Origin: Micrasema longulum
Lineage: Eukaryota > Arthropoda > Insecta > Trichoptera > Brachycentridae
Assembly: GCA_022494885.1 (NCBI GenBank)
Contig: JAGVSM010003928.1
Coordinates: forward strand, 224,501 to 288,500
Reading direction: 5' to 3'
Length of the DNA: 64,000 nucleotides
Shown here piece by piece: positions 52,322 to 62,564 of this stretch; position 1 is the stretch's first letter; every line of letters begins with the position of its first letter. The translations under genes and the position numbers were made by a program. The notes beneath the pieces are model-generated. The model was not told where the DNA came from, searched no databases, and worked only from the letters and a program-made list of their open reading frames with translations.

Positions 52322-52540
52322 GTGGATGTTTCATCATCATCAGTGGCGCTACAGCCCGCTGTGGGCCTTGACCTCCTCCAATGAATGAAAAATGTCTCCA
52401 TTCTTCCCTGCACCCTGCGGCTTTTCTCCAATTCGTCAGGCCAATCGCTCTTATGTCACTTTCCACATTATCCAGCCATCTTAATTTTGGCCTGCCTCTG
52501 CTTCGTCTGCCTTTCGGAGTGGTATAAATATATTTTTTGG
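52322..52540 (-). pseudogene. RTE-like LINE RT C-terminus
   Basis: On the complement the frame reads KGRRSRGRPKLRWLDNVESD then IRAIGLTNWRKAAGCREEWR and ends near MMM/ATGATGATGA. 'GRPk.RWlDnve.Dir.ig..nWr..a.dR..Wr' is the signature end of RTE-type endonuclease-RTs, and the GATGATGA end fits their 3' simple repeats. Only about 65 codons remain. Confidence 0.7.
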
Positions 52541-52744
52541 GGTACGGTTATTATTCAGTATGTGCACATGGACAAAGCATTGTTAACTTATTTTCATGAA
52601 TTTACTCTAATTCATGATTGAATCGTCGCCTCCACACTTCGTTTTGGTTGACAGCGCCAAATATCTTCCCTTATATTTTTCTTTTACCGCTTAATGCTTA
52701 ATATACATTTACTCATACATTTATAGGAGTTGTTACTCCCTCAT

Positions 52745-53220
52745 AGTTGTTCATATTTAAATTTATTTCAACGGTGAGGGAAAACATTTTTGAGAAGGAA
52801 ATATGGAAGTCTAGGCATTTACAGGGCTTATGACCTGTCATTAGCTGGTTTATGGCCACTTTACACACTGTGTAACATTCACCAATCTGCCCATGTTTGA
52901 ACATCCACATTTCCTCAACTCTTCCATCTGTTGACTTTTGTGAAGTAAAAGAGCTGAAACCTTTATCACGTAGGTGAGATTTATCCGGCTGAACCAAATC
53001 ACCTACTAGGCAACGCCTGAAAACAATTTTCCTATTTTTATACTTCTTCTTTTACCAGTAGTAATTCAACAATGTTTAAGTTTGTCCAAATGCTTGCAGA
53101 CTGGCTGGATTTTCTCCCTAGGGAGTTGTTCATATTTAAATTTATTTCAACAGAGAGGGAAATTCCCTTCTCAAAAATGTTTTCTCGCTCTGTTGAAATA
53201 AATTTAAATACGATCATTTT
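52745..53220. mobile_element. FB full unit plus terminal foldback
   Basis: The first unit starts AATTTATTTCAACGGTGAGG (52756) and is complete to about 53060 (GTTTAAGTTTGTCCAAATGC). A second start at 53140 turns at AGAGAGGGAAATTCCCTTCT into its own complement, ending TCTGTTGAAATAAATTTAAA (53210). The open frames of 94, 83 and 65 codons here follow the repeat. Confidence 0.8.
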
Positions 53221-53229
53221 ATCTTTATG

Positions 53230-53325
53230 TAACAAAAAATATTACGATAGGCTGCGATGCGTATACCAATGCAGTGCCGTATGCACCATTAGGTGCGGAA
53301 AGGAAATGATGATGATGAAATAAGC
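53230..53325 (+). repeat. SINE-C tail fragment
   Basis: GATAGGCTGCGATGCGTATA and CCAATGCAGTGCCGTATGCA, then GATGATGATGA. Confidence 0.55.
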
Positions 53326-53329
53326 GATG

Positions 53330-53715
53330 GTTAGTGGAATCCTTATGTCCAAATCATTTCGTCCGATTTGAATATAGAAAAACGCCACCGAGCTGAACTG
53401 AAAGAACTGGAATTTAAAGATTCTAGTTAGAGAAACGATCATTTTTCAACAACGGGGATTACAAATGGGCAGCTGAAATCCTTTATGATAGGGGAAAAGA
53501 ATTCCACTCAATTTTTTTCTAAAATTTAAAATGAATATTTTGAATGGCATCCGCAAAGCATCCCAGCGTTTGCTTTTTTGTTTTATCAAACAAAAGAAAG
53601 TAGGTTTCTTATTCAGGCGGGTAAACTTTTTATCATGTATTACAAAGGCACGAAAACTACACATGTGATTTTGTGGATGAGAAAGTGCGGTTGCGTGATT
53701 TGATAATGAAAGATT
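53330..53715. other. No assignable gene
   Basis: A 72-codon minus frame (53664-53446) shows no motif. Confidence 0.3.
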
Positions 53716-53718
53716 TTA

Positions 53719-54495
53719 TTAACACTTTGTATCCTGGAGCCGTGTAAATTATTATTATTATTATGGATAACTTATATAGCGCCATTTTCGTAATAAAATA
53801 CCTAAAGGGCGCTTTACATAGTGATTCTATTGTTAAATTAATTTAATTGAAGCTTTTAAATTTGTAATTTAATTAAAACAATTCATCTTGTTGTCACGTG
53901 CTACGGATTTATTCAAATGATTTAGAGAACAAGTGGGTTTTAAGTTTTTTCCGAAACATCACTTCACTTTCACAGCCTCGCACCTCTGCTGGGAGAGCAT
54001 TCCATGCCATAGGGCCTGCGACCGCAAATGCGCGTTCACTAAATTTAGTGCGCTGTTTGCGTAGATGTATAATAACTTTCGTATTTTCACGTGGTATACC
54101 AGTTATCTACAAAAGTGAATGTTATTGATATCTAGTGACTTTTATTAGTACTTTTTTGCTGCTGGTAAACTACGTAAAAACGCGGGACCAGGACACAACG
54201 CGTGGTTATTATAATCACGTGTTTACACGTCTCCGGGATACAAAGCACAAAAAAAGGAGTGATACTCTGTATATGTGCGAAAATTGCAATGTGGCTCTCC
54301 ATAAAGGTCATGATGGCAAAATTATCATACAAAAACGTTTCGAATTGTTTCAAATAAATATGAGAAGTTTTAATTGATTTGATTCAGCATTTTTATAATT
54401 ATGACACTTTTAAGAAACCCTTTACAGAGCAGGAAATTTCACAAAAATGGGCCGGGCACAGGGTAAATTCCATGTGTATTTGGTCGGTGCTCAAT
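53719..54495 (-). mobile_element. MITE-D copy 3 with repeat O insert
   Basis: TTAACACTTTGTATCCTGGA at 53719 is the family's right end. The hairpin arm at 54160-54235 and the left-half blocks to about 54490 (GGGCCGGGCACAGGGTAAAT) follow in complement order. One hairpin arm is interrupted at 53749 by repeat O, leaving only its tips. The right-hand TTAA edge is mutated. Confidence 0.7.
53749..54080 (+). repeat. Repeat O, inserted copy
   Basis: ATTATTATTATGGATAACTT, ATATAGCGCCATTTTCG and AAGGGCGCTTTACATAGTG, then GCCTCGCACCTCTGCTGGGA, GAGCATTCCATGCCATAGGG and GCGCGTTCACTAAATTTAGT. The 'tatagcgcc...gcgctttaca...cattccat' layout resembles repeats I recall in many invertebrate genomes. A truncated copy is at 20210-20400. 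Class unknown. Confidence 0.5.
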
Positions 54496-54499
54496 ATAT

Positions 54500-55075
54500 T
54501 TTTTGTTATATTTATTGAAAAAAAATATTCACAAAATAAGTAAAAAATTTCACATGTTTTGTAAGTACGTAATTCATAACAACGTTTCTACCTCTCCAAT
54601 AGAGTAAAAACTCGTGTTTAGAGATTGAGTTTGTATGCTCAGCTCATGGTCTTTCAGGTTTTGTACACTGATAACAGCGGGAACAAGAATTTAGTGGACT
54701 GTGTGGTAATTGTTACTCACTTTTAAAGTTCTTCCGATTGTTTCTTAAATAGAGCACTTCACTATTGCTGTAGCACGGATACCGGTATCGTGTGGATGAT
54801 GATGAACTTTCTGATTAAGGCTGATTATATAACACTAACTTTACCCTGTACGAAATATGCTGACGCAGCATATGATAAAGATTTATCAGAGAGACAACTT
54901 TTCACATATGACTTGCTCACAGGACGGTAGAAGAACAATGATTTGGGAAGAAACGGGATATTTCCAGTCTCATATGAGTTGCCAGTTTAGAAAATGTAAA
55001 TTCAGTACTTAACAGAATTATTTTTGTATTCATTTTTACTATGTAAAACAGGTTCCTTAAAATTAAATATTATAT
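54500..55075. other. No assignable gene
   Basis: AT-rich with a GATGATGATGA at 54797. Nothing else recognised. Confidence 0.35.
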
Positions 55076-55080
55076 TGACA

Positions 55081-55310
55081 GGCGCCGTGGCGCAGTTGGT
55101 TAGACTGCTAACTACGAGACTAGCGTCGCGGGTTCGATTTCCATCCGTTGTAAGAAAGAAATCTAAGAAATATTTTTTTCTCAATTGGTCCGATGGTTGT
55201 AGTGTATTTTTCTTTGCTTCCTTCCATATCCTCTCTTTCCTACCTGCTGACTGCTTTTGGAATAGAGGCTTAGCGGGATATTCATTAAAAAAAATATATT
55301 AAAAAATCTA
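55081..55310 (+). mobile_element. SINE-S copy (tRNA-like head)
   Basis: The head GCGCCGTGGCGCAGTTGGTT (box A) and GTCGCGGGTTCGATTTCC (box B) fits tRNA spacing but lacks a closing acceptor stem. The body has TTCCATATCCTCTCTTTCCT, CTGCTGACTGCTTTTGGAAT and GGCTTAGCGGGATATTC, then an A-rich end. The body recurs without its head at 62440-62560. Confidence 0.6.
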
Positions 55311-55639
55311 AAAGATATTCAATTTTCTACTGTATGGAGTCCCGGGCTCCGATTAAATGGGAAGTTTACATTTTTCTTCAATTTTATCTAAATACAAAGT
55401 AAAACTAAGTTTTCTATATGAAAAGCAGAATATGGATACATTTTTTTCTTTCAAACATGTTCTATTATAAGTTACTTACGAACGTACTTTAGATGTTCAT
55501 GCAAATATTCTCATTTTCACAAATATCGTTTTTTTTTATAGACAGTCGAAGACAACTCTGTTAACTTCACATTGTCATCGGGACTCAGGATAGGGTGGGT
55601 CTCGTGTGTTTTTAAATTTAGATTTAACTCTTATTAATA

Positions 55640-55830
55640 TTTAAAGCGTTAACTTTGTTGTCAAATATTTTAATAAATGTTATGAAATATTTGTATATTT
55701 ACAAATACCTACTTTTCTATGTCTACCGGCTTTGAGACATTCCCGTCTCTTCGTCAGGACACTAATTAAACCAACATGCAAAACCCACTATAAAGTACTT
55801 TCACCATAGTTGTTTCACAAAGGCGTATAT
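55640..55830 (-). mobile_element. PLE terminus (PLE-P1 copy 3)
   Basis: The complement matches 31560-31740 and 490-630 block by block (GGTGAAAGTACTTTATAGTG, GCATGTTGGTTTAATTAGTG, the hammerhead core, TATTTGACAACAAAGTTAA). Confidence 0.65.
55719..55762 (-). ncRNA. Hammerhead-ribozyme-like motif in PLE-P1 copy 3
   Basis: On the complement stem I is GTGTC/GACAT (5 pairs, one G-T). The core is CTGACGA. Stem II is GAGACG-GGAA-TGTCTC (6 pairs, one G-T) capped by a GGAA tetraloop. Then AAAG replaces GAAA, followed by CCGG and TA at the cut site. Stems are the best of the three P1 copies, but the G12-to-A change should reduce activity. Confidence 0.55.
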
Positions 55831-55844
55831 ATAATTATTTATAT

Positions 55845-55995
55845 CACTACAGAGATGGGTAGAATTTTTGTTTCAAGATTATGGATATTCGAGCGTTTAC
55901 AGGGCTTATGACCTGTCATAGGTTGGGTTCAAGTGGCCACTTTTATGTAGAATTCTACAACATTCCCCATTCCGCTTATTAGCAAATATCCATAT
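55845..55995 (+). repeat. FB left-arm copy
   Basis: ACTACAGAGATGGGTAGAAT, GAGCGTTTACAGGGCTTATG, ACCTGTCATAGGTTGG and CAACATTCCCCATTCCGCTT. Confidence 0.65.
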
Positions 55996-56109
55996 CGGTG
56001 ACATTTTTGGTTTTAGTATATATGTCATGAAACAGGGAAAGCTTTCGCTAGCGCGTTTGGAGCGCCATCTATGTATTTGATATTGAGGTTAAGTTAAGTT
56101 AGTTAAGTT

Positions 56110-56445
56110 TAGTTATTACATCGTTACAGTGGAATTCTATCATGAATTGTAAATTAATCATTTCAATCAAATATTATGCAAGTTTTCATTACATTATTAT
56201 ATAAAATTAAATATGTTTTCGCTTTAGGTGGTAGAATTTGCAATACACTATTTATCCATTTTACTGGAATAAATATTTTTATTATAATAAAATATCCCTT
56301 TCCACGCCTAATGGCGCATATTTATGAATTTATTCATATTTTTCTCTTCCAAACTATAATTAATCATAAAAATAATGTGACCTCACTGGGGTTTCCCCTA
56401 CCGAGGACACTTAACAATATACTTTTTTTAAATAACATTTGAAAA
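56110..56445 (+). other. Repeat K scrap and unassigned 88-codon frame
   Basis: TTATTACATCGTTACAGTGG at 56113 matches repeat K. The open frame 56176-56442 (GRICNTLFIHFTGINIFIII, FPRLMAHIYEFIHIFL) is hydrophobic and AT-driven; no family recognised. Confidence 0.3.
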
Positions 56446-56579
56446 TAAACAAAGAAGACTAACTTAAAAAACAGAAATAATTAACAAAATATTCAGTTTT
56501 AAAAACAAGGTATTCATGTACATCTGTATCATTTATATTACGAAACACACAATGAAAATAACAAAAACCTAACATAAGC

Positions 56580-57010
56580 TATACACTTGTGGAGCAGTTA
56601 ATTCAATATGGGTTTGGGCGAATGAGACAATCCATTTTACTTCCTTTACATTTTTTTATAGCCTTCTTAAACATTTTCTCGTTACTAATTGTTTTAATAG
56701 ATAGTGGAAGTAGGTTATTGATTTTAATTAAATAATACTCAAAATCCCTTTGTCCAAAAGTGGTATTAGTTTGTATTTGTTTAAGTTGTCTTTGTGTTGA
56801 GGATCTAGTGATTATATTATTTGTATATGATGTATTGTAGATATATTGTAGGGGTCATGTCCTTCATTTGAGTAAGAGTAGTTTTTGAATCTATAAGTGA
56901 GTATTGTTTTAGCGTATAATTGTTTTGGTGTCATAAATTGTGATTTATGGAATTTTTTCAGTAAATGTCTGTATCGGGGCTCTGAGTATTATTTGAATTA
57001 TGGCTCGATT
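56580..57010 (-). pseudogene. Jockey-like LINE RT C-terminal remnant
   Basis: The complement reads PKQLYAKTILTYRFKNYSYS then NEGHDPYN. In another frame it reads TRSSTQRQLKQIQTNTTFGQ, RDFEYYLIKINNLLPLSIKT and FKKAIKKCKGSKMD. These fit 'l....q.l..ktl.fiyk' and 'fgqrsf.y...kinN.LP..ik....FkkalK'. Two frames are needed, so it is frameshifted. Confidence 0.6.
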
Positions 57011-57110
57011 GTTACACCAAACGTAGAGTACCTTAATCATTTTTATAACAAGAAGGTATGATGATCAGCCTTAAGCTTCAGGTACCAGTCCAAGAACTAT
57101 GATTTTTCGG
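57000..57110 (-). repeat. SINE-C tail fragment
   Basis: The complement gives GGACTGGTACCTGAAGCTTA, AGGCTGATCATCATACC and TTAAGGTACTCTACG. Confidence 0.55.
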
Positions 57111-57124
57111 TAGAAACATACACC

Positions 57125-57255
57125 AACAATGATTAAATTATATTTTAAAATATGGTTGAATGACAGACCAGCGAAGTTTCCAAATAATAATCATATGGAT
57201 TAAATTATTGCGCATTCTTAAATGTGTGCGTATGGGTTATGGAGACGTCTAGTAT
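57125..57255 (-). repeat. LINE 3' UTR fragment (family of 14.0-14.7 kb)
   Basis: GACAGACCAGCGAAGTTTCC and AAATAATAATCATATGG match GACAGACCAACAAAGTTTCT at 14090, followed by a similar GTGTGTGCGT-like stretch. Confidence 0.5.
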
Positions 57256-57424
57256 GAAATGTGTTTTTTATTGCAATATAAAACCTTTATTGCTGTGGTA
57301 AGATTCGTTGTAAAATCCGTTTAGTATTTGTCTACAAAAAAAGCAACTCTGAAAATATTTTGGATTAAACCAAATGATAAAAAAAACGGTATAAAAATGT
57401 AAAAGTAAATTCAGGGATGGCCTA

Positions 57425-57865
57425 AAATTTGAAATCATTTGTACGAATTCTACCCACATTATTCTTATTTTTAGTGGTGGAGATCAGTGCTATGCAAGCT
57501 CTTGACGTCATTGCGACCAATGAAGATCTATTGTGACGAGTCCCCGTGAATAGTTCTCGCCCAGGTCTATAAAGAGCCTGGCTACTGTGTAGAGGGCGAG
57601 AATTTTTATTTCGCTTAATCTCCCCCTCCAAGCCCAGATCCGTAAATTATCGGGCTATTAGGTAAAGAGAGAGTTCTTTAACGTCCTAAAGTGTAACCAG
57701 TGGTCCCCCGAGGATGAGGCTCTTTTTATGATGCGAAGATCACATTCACATAGAATGTGTATAGTTATTTCCTCATCTGCACTGCAGAACCTACATCTAC
57801 TCACATATATTAAGGTTTTCATTTCGAAATAATTGATGAAATGTAGATGATCAAACGTAAGCAAA
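57425..57865 (-). pseudogene. LINE C-terminal zinc-binding remnant with 3' region
   Basis: The minus frame from 57864 to 57658 has LTFDHLHFINYFEMKTLIYV, then CRFCSADEEITIHILCEC and RASSSGDHWLHFRTLKNSLF. C-x2-C-x8-H-x4-C is the zinc-binding tail of I/LOA/R1-like LINEs; a second copy of the motif is at 12.2 kb plus. The next 200 bp (RLSEIKILALYTVARLFIDL, then TIDLHWSQ) is the usual coding end of such elements. ORF order is intact, with stops between. Confidence 0.6.
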
Positions 57866-57989
57866 TTTAAAATGTTACGTGTATGATTTAAGTAACATTA
57901 ACACCAGCCAATGGTAGAATTTGTGTCCAGTTAGATAAAATATACAGTTTTGTGTGTGAAATAGTCAACTAAAAAACCTGAATAAGAAA

Positions 57990-58090
57990 TTCGAGTGCTA
58001 GTAAGTCCGACTCATTGTACAGTGATTGAATCGTTTGTTTGCCATTTTTGAACTCCTGGGTTCGATTTCTGGCAGTGTTAGAGAGGAATA
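57990..58090 (+). repeat. tRNA-like SINE head
   Basis: CTCATTGTACAGTGATTGAA and CCTGGGTTCGATTTCTGGCA have box-like spacing. Relic. Confidence 0.35.
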
Positions 58091-58094
58091 TTGA

Positions 58095-58620
58095 ATTTAA
58101 AGGTTTTTTTTTTAAATTACAATATCTAGATCGCGCCAAACTAATAATAAATAAAAGCTCACCGACGCGTTTCTAATACAAATAATAATAGGAAATTATT
58201 ATAAACAAAACAAATCAACACAAAAATAAAACAATATGTTTTAAAAATCTTAAAAGTAATATCTACTGCAAATTTATAAAAAAGGATAAATAAAGTTCAC
58301 AGATTTTTGTACTTTAAAGTTTTTATTTTTGATGAAGAAGTCCTTTAATCGTCCGCCTCTTTGCTCGAAACTTGAGTTCTTTACCTCGGACCTTCTTTAC
58401 CCGGAAGTTTATTAAACAGTCTTGATAAAATAAATTCTGAAATAAATAAGATCTGCTTCCATAGAAGTTTTGTGCTTTAGACTACCAGTTTCATGGCTGA
58501 TATCGCCCTTATTCGATCTTGGTATCTTTCGAATAAAAAAGTATTTTTGTTCTGTTTGGTAGTCGATAAATAGCGAGTATATTTGTAGTTTCTTCCTTGT
58601 TTAGAACTGAACTGCGATGT
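58095..58620. other. No assignable gene
   Basis: AT-rich. The GATGAAGAAG...GCTCGAAAC text at 58331-58368 superficially recalls a PLE end but does not fold convincingly. Confidence 0.35.
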
Positions 58621-58621
58621 T

Positions 58622-58720
58622 TCATTGTTCCTGAACTGGCACCTGAAACGTAAGACTGATCATCTTACCTGCATATAACAGATAATCGAACTACGCTGCA
58701 TTCGTTTTAAAAATGATGTA
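58622..58720 (+). repeat. SINE-C tail fragment
   Basis: GAACTGGCACCTGAAACGTA, AGACTGATCATCTTACCTGC and GAACTACGCTGCATTCG. Confidence 0.6.
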
Positions 58721-58949
58721 GGGAAAACGTGTCCAAAATGATGCCTCTAAGGAGAATTGATATTTAATTTAGAAAAGAAACTTTTTTTTTTAATAATTCG
58801 ACTAGTTTTGAAAAGTGTAATCATTTTTTTATCTACCGCAATTCATCAAATCGTGTTCTTATTCAACATATTATTTCTTTATCGATTTTAGCAAAACCCT
58901 ATCAAAGGATCATTTTGCCCTACCACGTGTACAAAATGATAACAACGAG

Positions 58950-59705
58950 AATATTTATTCAACTTTTTTGTACATAATATTATTTGTAAATTGGCGGGCT
59001 TATTGCCAAATGGCAATTTCTTCCAACCAACCAATAAAATAAAAGTTTTATTCTTATAATTCAAGTTACAGAACATATTCAATAGAAAAAAAATTAAAAA
59101 GCTAAAGATGTATAAAAATATAAATGAACGTATTTGTCTATAAATTACCTTAAATCAAAACTATTATTCAATGGGAAAAGGGAAAAAAAGGAAAGAGGAA
59201 AGAGGAATAAGGAAAGGAGAAGAGATTAAGGAAGAGAAAGGAGATGTTTCTTCAGACGTGATTTAAACAGAGATAATGTAGTAACATCTTTGATGGTGGA
59301 TGGGAGATGATTCCACAGTCGAGTTGCATGGACACTATATGAGTTAGAGAAGAAAGAGGAGTTGAGGATAGGTATTGAGAGAGTGCCTTGGGAATTAAAA
59401 CGGAGAGGTAAACCATGAACTGATAAGCGTTGAAATTTTTCACGCAGGTATATAGGAGCGTTAGGACTATAAAGTACATTGAACAGAAGTGAGAGGGAGT
59501 GATGGTCTCTCCGCTGTCTAATTTTGAGCCATTTCAGTTGCATAATCAGAAATGTGGTCATATTTCCTAAGACCACAAAATTACCTTATGCATGTATTTT
59601 GAAGTCGTTCAAGTTTATCGAGTTGCTCACAGCTTAAATCAGTCATGGAAACATCAGCGTAATCTAGAATATAATAATAATACAAGGTACATTTAAAACA
59701 GAGTT
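58950..59705 (-). pseudogene. Jockey-like LINE 3' end, RT tail nearly open
   Basis: The minus frame 59576-59226 reads RQRRDHHSLSLLFNVLYSPN, IYLREKFQRLSVHGLPLRF, then ATRLWNHLPSTIKDVTTLSL and FKSRLKKHLLSLP and stop. 'R..hslslLf..l....P.yL...f' and 'a.rlWN.LP..i...tsl..Fks.lk.hL' are the canonical insect Jockey RT end. Upstream, to about 59700, DYADVSMTDLSCEQLDKLER and LQNTCIR then a stop continue it. The UTR runs to about 58955. A sister copy is at 36685-37062. Confidence 0.75.
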
Positions 59706-59965
59706 ATTGTTACTAATAAAACAACCAAAATATTATTAAACTGATATATAAACAATGAAGGAGATAAGTTTTATTTTTAAATATTGTTTGTGCAGTATAA
59801 ATAATGTGCTGTATTACAACTTTACATGATGTTTAAAAATGACTTACCTTAGATCAGACAGGTGAAAATGATATATATTGTAGGCACCCTCTTTACCGCT
59901 GCACGAGTCTCTCCGCTATTATTGTCAAATGTTAAAAACGTTGTTATAAATATATGCTAATAGAA

Positions 59966-60180
59966 TTAAACAAAAGATGGCGTTATCGTTAATTGTTCTC
60001 TGAAAAAATATAGTCTTTTAGTTTTTTTTTCAGTGAGTGAAAGCATCGTGCTAGCAACTCTATTTTTGGATGATGTGAGATGAAATTGCCTACGAAGGTA
60101 ATCTGTTTGTATTTCTAGATCCGTTTTCGAAAGCCGTTCGTAATTACCTTTTTTTGGCACAGAATCCGAAGTGATTTTTT
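59966..60180 (-). other. 64-codon ORF, unassigned
   Basis: From about 60176 to the stop at 59966 the frame reads KKGNYERLSKTDLEIQTDYL, RRQFHLTSSKNRVASTMLSL and FFREQLTITPSFV. Charged, balanced composition and not part of a recognised repeat in this window, so it could be an exon or transposon coding relic. No splice context can be argued firmly. Confidence 0.3.
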
Positions 60181-60329
60181 CATTTTCTACATTTTTTTGT
60201 TCAACCGCAGATGTTTATCCATTATTTCAAGTTTTGTAAGTAGTGATGGGCGGAACTCGGCACAGCTAATCCGGTAATGGTAATCAAATAGCTCGAATAT
60301 TTTTTAAATCGAATAATACTTTTTTTTGT

Positions 60330-60980
60330 TTGAAAACGTCTTGAGGGTCGTCGTTTGGTATTAGATATGGGGATTTTACATGATATTCTTAATGGACGTC
60401 TTGATAATCCTGTTCTGGTTTCTGAATTGGCCCTTAATGTACCTGGCTACCACACCCGTCGCTAAATTCTATCTCTTTTCCATGTACCTACAGTTCGCAC
60501 CAACTATGCTCAGAACTCTCCTCTGATTCGCTTGACCCGTAATCATAATGTATTTTTCAATAACATAGACATATTTAACTGCAGAAAACTCACTTTGAAA
60601 ACCAAAATTAAAAAACTATGACATGAAAAATATTATGTTTCTTTATAAAAAAATAATATTTTTACATTATAAATTTAAGTTGTTTCTATTCACTCATATC
60701 AAACACACGCTCACCCTGTCCATAAACCTAACCTCACACCCATATACAATCACACACATATATTCACATACCTACCAAAACCACACTTCACTTTTTTACA
60801 CACGCATCCTCACACAAAAAAAACTCGCACACATGCACTTCTATGAATTAATATCTAACTGAACTGGGTTTTTATAATTTTATTTATGTGAAAAACTGAT
60901 TTGGCTTTATTTTATGTTTTTTTTATAATGTTGTGTATATTTTATTGTATTGCTGTTGTTTTTCTGAATAAAAAAAAAAA
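60330..60980 (+). pseudogene. Jockey-like LINE 3' end with complete 3' terminus
   Basis: The frame reads RLEGRRLVLDMGILHDILNG, RLDNPVLVSELALNVPGYHT, stop, then HVPTVRTNYAQNSPLIRLTR and NHNVFFNNIDIF. The RT tail 'rr..lDl..l..il.g..d.p.ll..i.lnvP.y.tR....f..p..rtnya..spl.R....N' is clear, with one stop. The CA-rich UTR and a poly-A end near 60970 match 31745-32650, which shares the family. Confidence 0.7.
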
Positions 60981-60984
60981 CAAA

Positions 60985-61175
60985 CAAATTGATTTATTTA
61001 CTTGACAATTAAACGCAGATATGCAGAAGGCAGCCAGTCCACAATATTGAAAAAATGAGAAAAAAATAATGTTATAGGGTGCAGTAAGGTCAATTCTATG
61101 TTCTGCTAAAAACAGCCAGACCGCTTTCATACAAAAAACTGTAATAATCACCATCATCTGAAAATGGTGTCGATT
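60985..61175 (+). repeat. MITE-H end fragment
   Basis: TATGCAGAAGGCAGCCAGTC, GGGTGCAGTAAGGTCAATTC, CTGCTAAAAACAGCCAG and CTGTAATAATCACC. Left end only. Confidence 0.6.
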
Positions 61176-61179
61176 AGAA

Positions 61180-61920
61180 AACGACATTATTCAATTTGCA
61201 AAAAGCAAATTGCAGTCTGCATTACTTTACGTGCTTTTTAACCCTTCACGTACTGCATACTTAAATTATAAGTTAGAATTTAATTAATAGAAAGCAGATA
61301 GCTGCTATACGGCCGACATGTAGAAAAATTGATGTATTTAATTATTGATTTGGCATTTATTCTGTAGAACTCTATATTTATACATTTAATAAAAAAATCA
61401 AACACTGATTTGAGTCTACTGAACATATTATTTTATTTTTACAATATAAAAACCAAAATTTCTGGGACGATTGTTTTCCCTTGCTAGGGCAAACGAATGT
61501 CGTTCGTTGATTTTTGTTTGGAAATGCCCTAAATAGGCATTCGTTGACATTGATTCAGCAAGCGAATCGCCCTATTAATTAGTGAGTTCTGACTTGCATT
61601 TGTACAGCTTCTAGGAGCGAAAAACAGTGCAGGGGATCTCGCTCTAGTATAATTATTGGGAACATACAAACCAATCTATTTCAGTATATTTGGGTTATAT
61701 GCACTTCCGGAAATTAGCTTTTAAAAATGTTTCCGAAGAAAAATTTGACGACGAGATTCGAGGGCATTGTAAACCAGCATCCCTTCTAGAAATAATCCTA
61801 GATACTAGAATAGATCAATTTTATTTACTTTAAGATACAAGTATCGCAAAAATCGCATTTGAACGTTAAATATATAGAAGTTACACTGCTTTTTTACCTT
61901 ACTTAGAGAATGATGTAATA
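61180..61920. other. No assignable gene
   Basis: Balanced stretch 61480-61780, but no frame or repeat recognised. Confidence 0.35.
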
Positions 61921-61924
61921 ACTA

Positions 61925-62165
61925 ATATTTACATATAAGTTATTAATTTTAAAATACTCGGTACACTTCCACTTATTTGGATATATGATTTTAAAATTAA
62001 TAAATTTTATGTAAATATAGGTTATTACATCATTACAATGGAATTCCATCAAGAATTGTCAATAAATAAATAAAATAAAATTACTTAGAGAAATAAAAAA
62101 TAATCCACAATAGAGCCTGCGATTCAATAATATAAACGTATTAATATGAATTTTACATAATTCAG
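61925..62165. repeat. Repeat K in inverted pair, then LINE scrap
   Basis: TTACATATAAGTTATTAATT then CGGTACACTTCCACTTATTT (minus) faces AAAATTAATAAATTTTATGT and GTTATTACATCATTACAATG (plus), a head-to-head join like the PLEs. 62110-62165 (AGAGCCTGCGATTCAATAAT) matches 19695-19715. Confidence 0.5.
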
Positions 62166-62179
62166 CATAGACTTAATTT

Positions 62180-62355
62180 GGCAGTTTCCGTGGTGTAGTA
62201 ATTAGACGCTTGAATCACACACAAAAGGTTCCGGGTTCGATTCCCAGTGAGAACACAATTTTTTTTAATGTGATTTTTTTCAAGCCTGGGTGTTCCGTGA
62301 TGTAATTCACCACTGTTATTGGGCCTCCTAGCCTGTTGTGGTGCAATAAAAAAGG
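62180..62355 (+). mobile_element. SINE-A copy 7
   Basis: Complete, with mutations in box A (TGGTGTAGTAATTAGACG); box B GGTTCGATTCCC; TTGTGGTGCAATAAAAAA end. Confidence 0.85.
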
Positions 62356-62439
62356 TAATTAATAATGAGAGGGTTTAAATAACATAAAAATTTAAATAAT
62401 AATGGTAATGCGGGACCAATTTTACCATACAAAATAAAA

Positions 62440-62560
62440 ATATATATATATTTCATTTCCATAGAACAATTTTCCTAACTTCTTTCGATATTCTCTATTT
62501 TCCAGCTGCTGAAAAGCCTCTACAATAAAACCTAGGCGGGTTATTCCTTTATTTAAAAAT
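62440..62560 (+). repeat. SINE-S body fragment
   Basis: TCTTTCGATATTCTCTATTT, CCAGCTGCTGAAAAGCCTCT and CTAGGCGGGTTATTCC match 55210-55290 loosely; the head is missing. Confidence 0.45.
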
Positions 62561-62564
62561 CGGT

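Noticed and set aside
55082..55150. tRNA gene (GGCGCCGTGGCGCAGTTGG...GGTTCGATTTCC)
   Set aside because: No 3' acceptor complement; a body shared with 62440-62560 follows, so it is a SINE head.
58331..58368. Hammerhead-like GATGAAG...CGAAAC
   Set aside because: The segment between does not fold into a stem II and no stem I partner was found.
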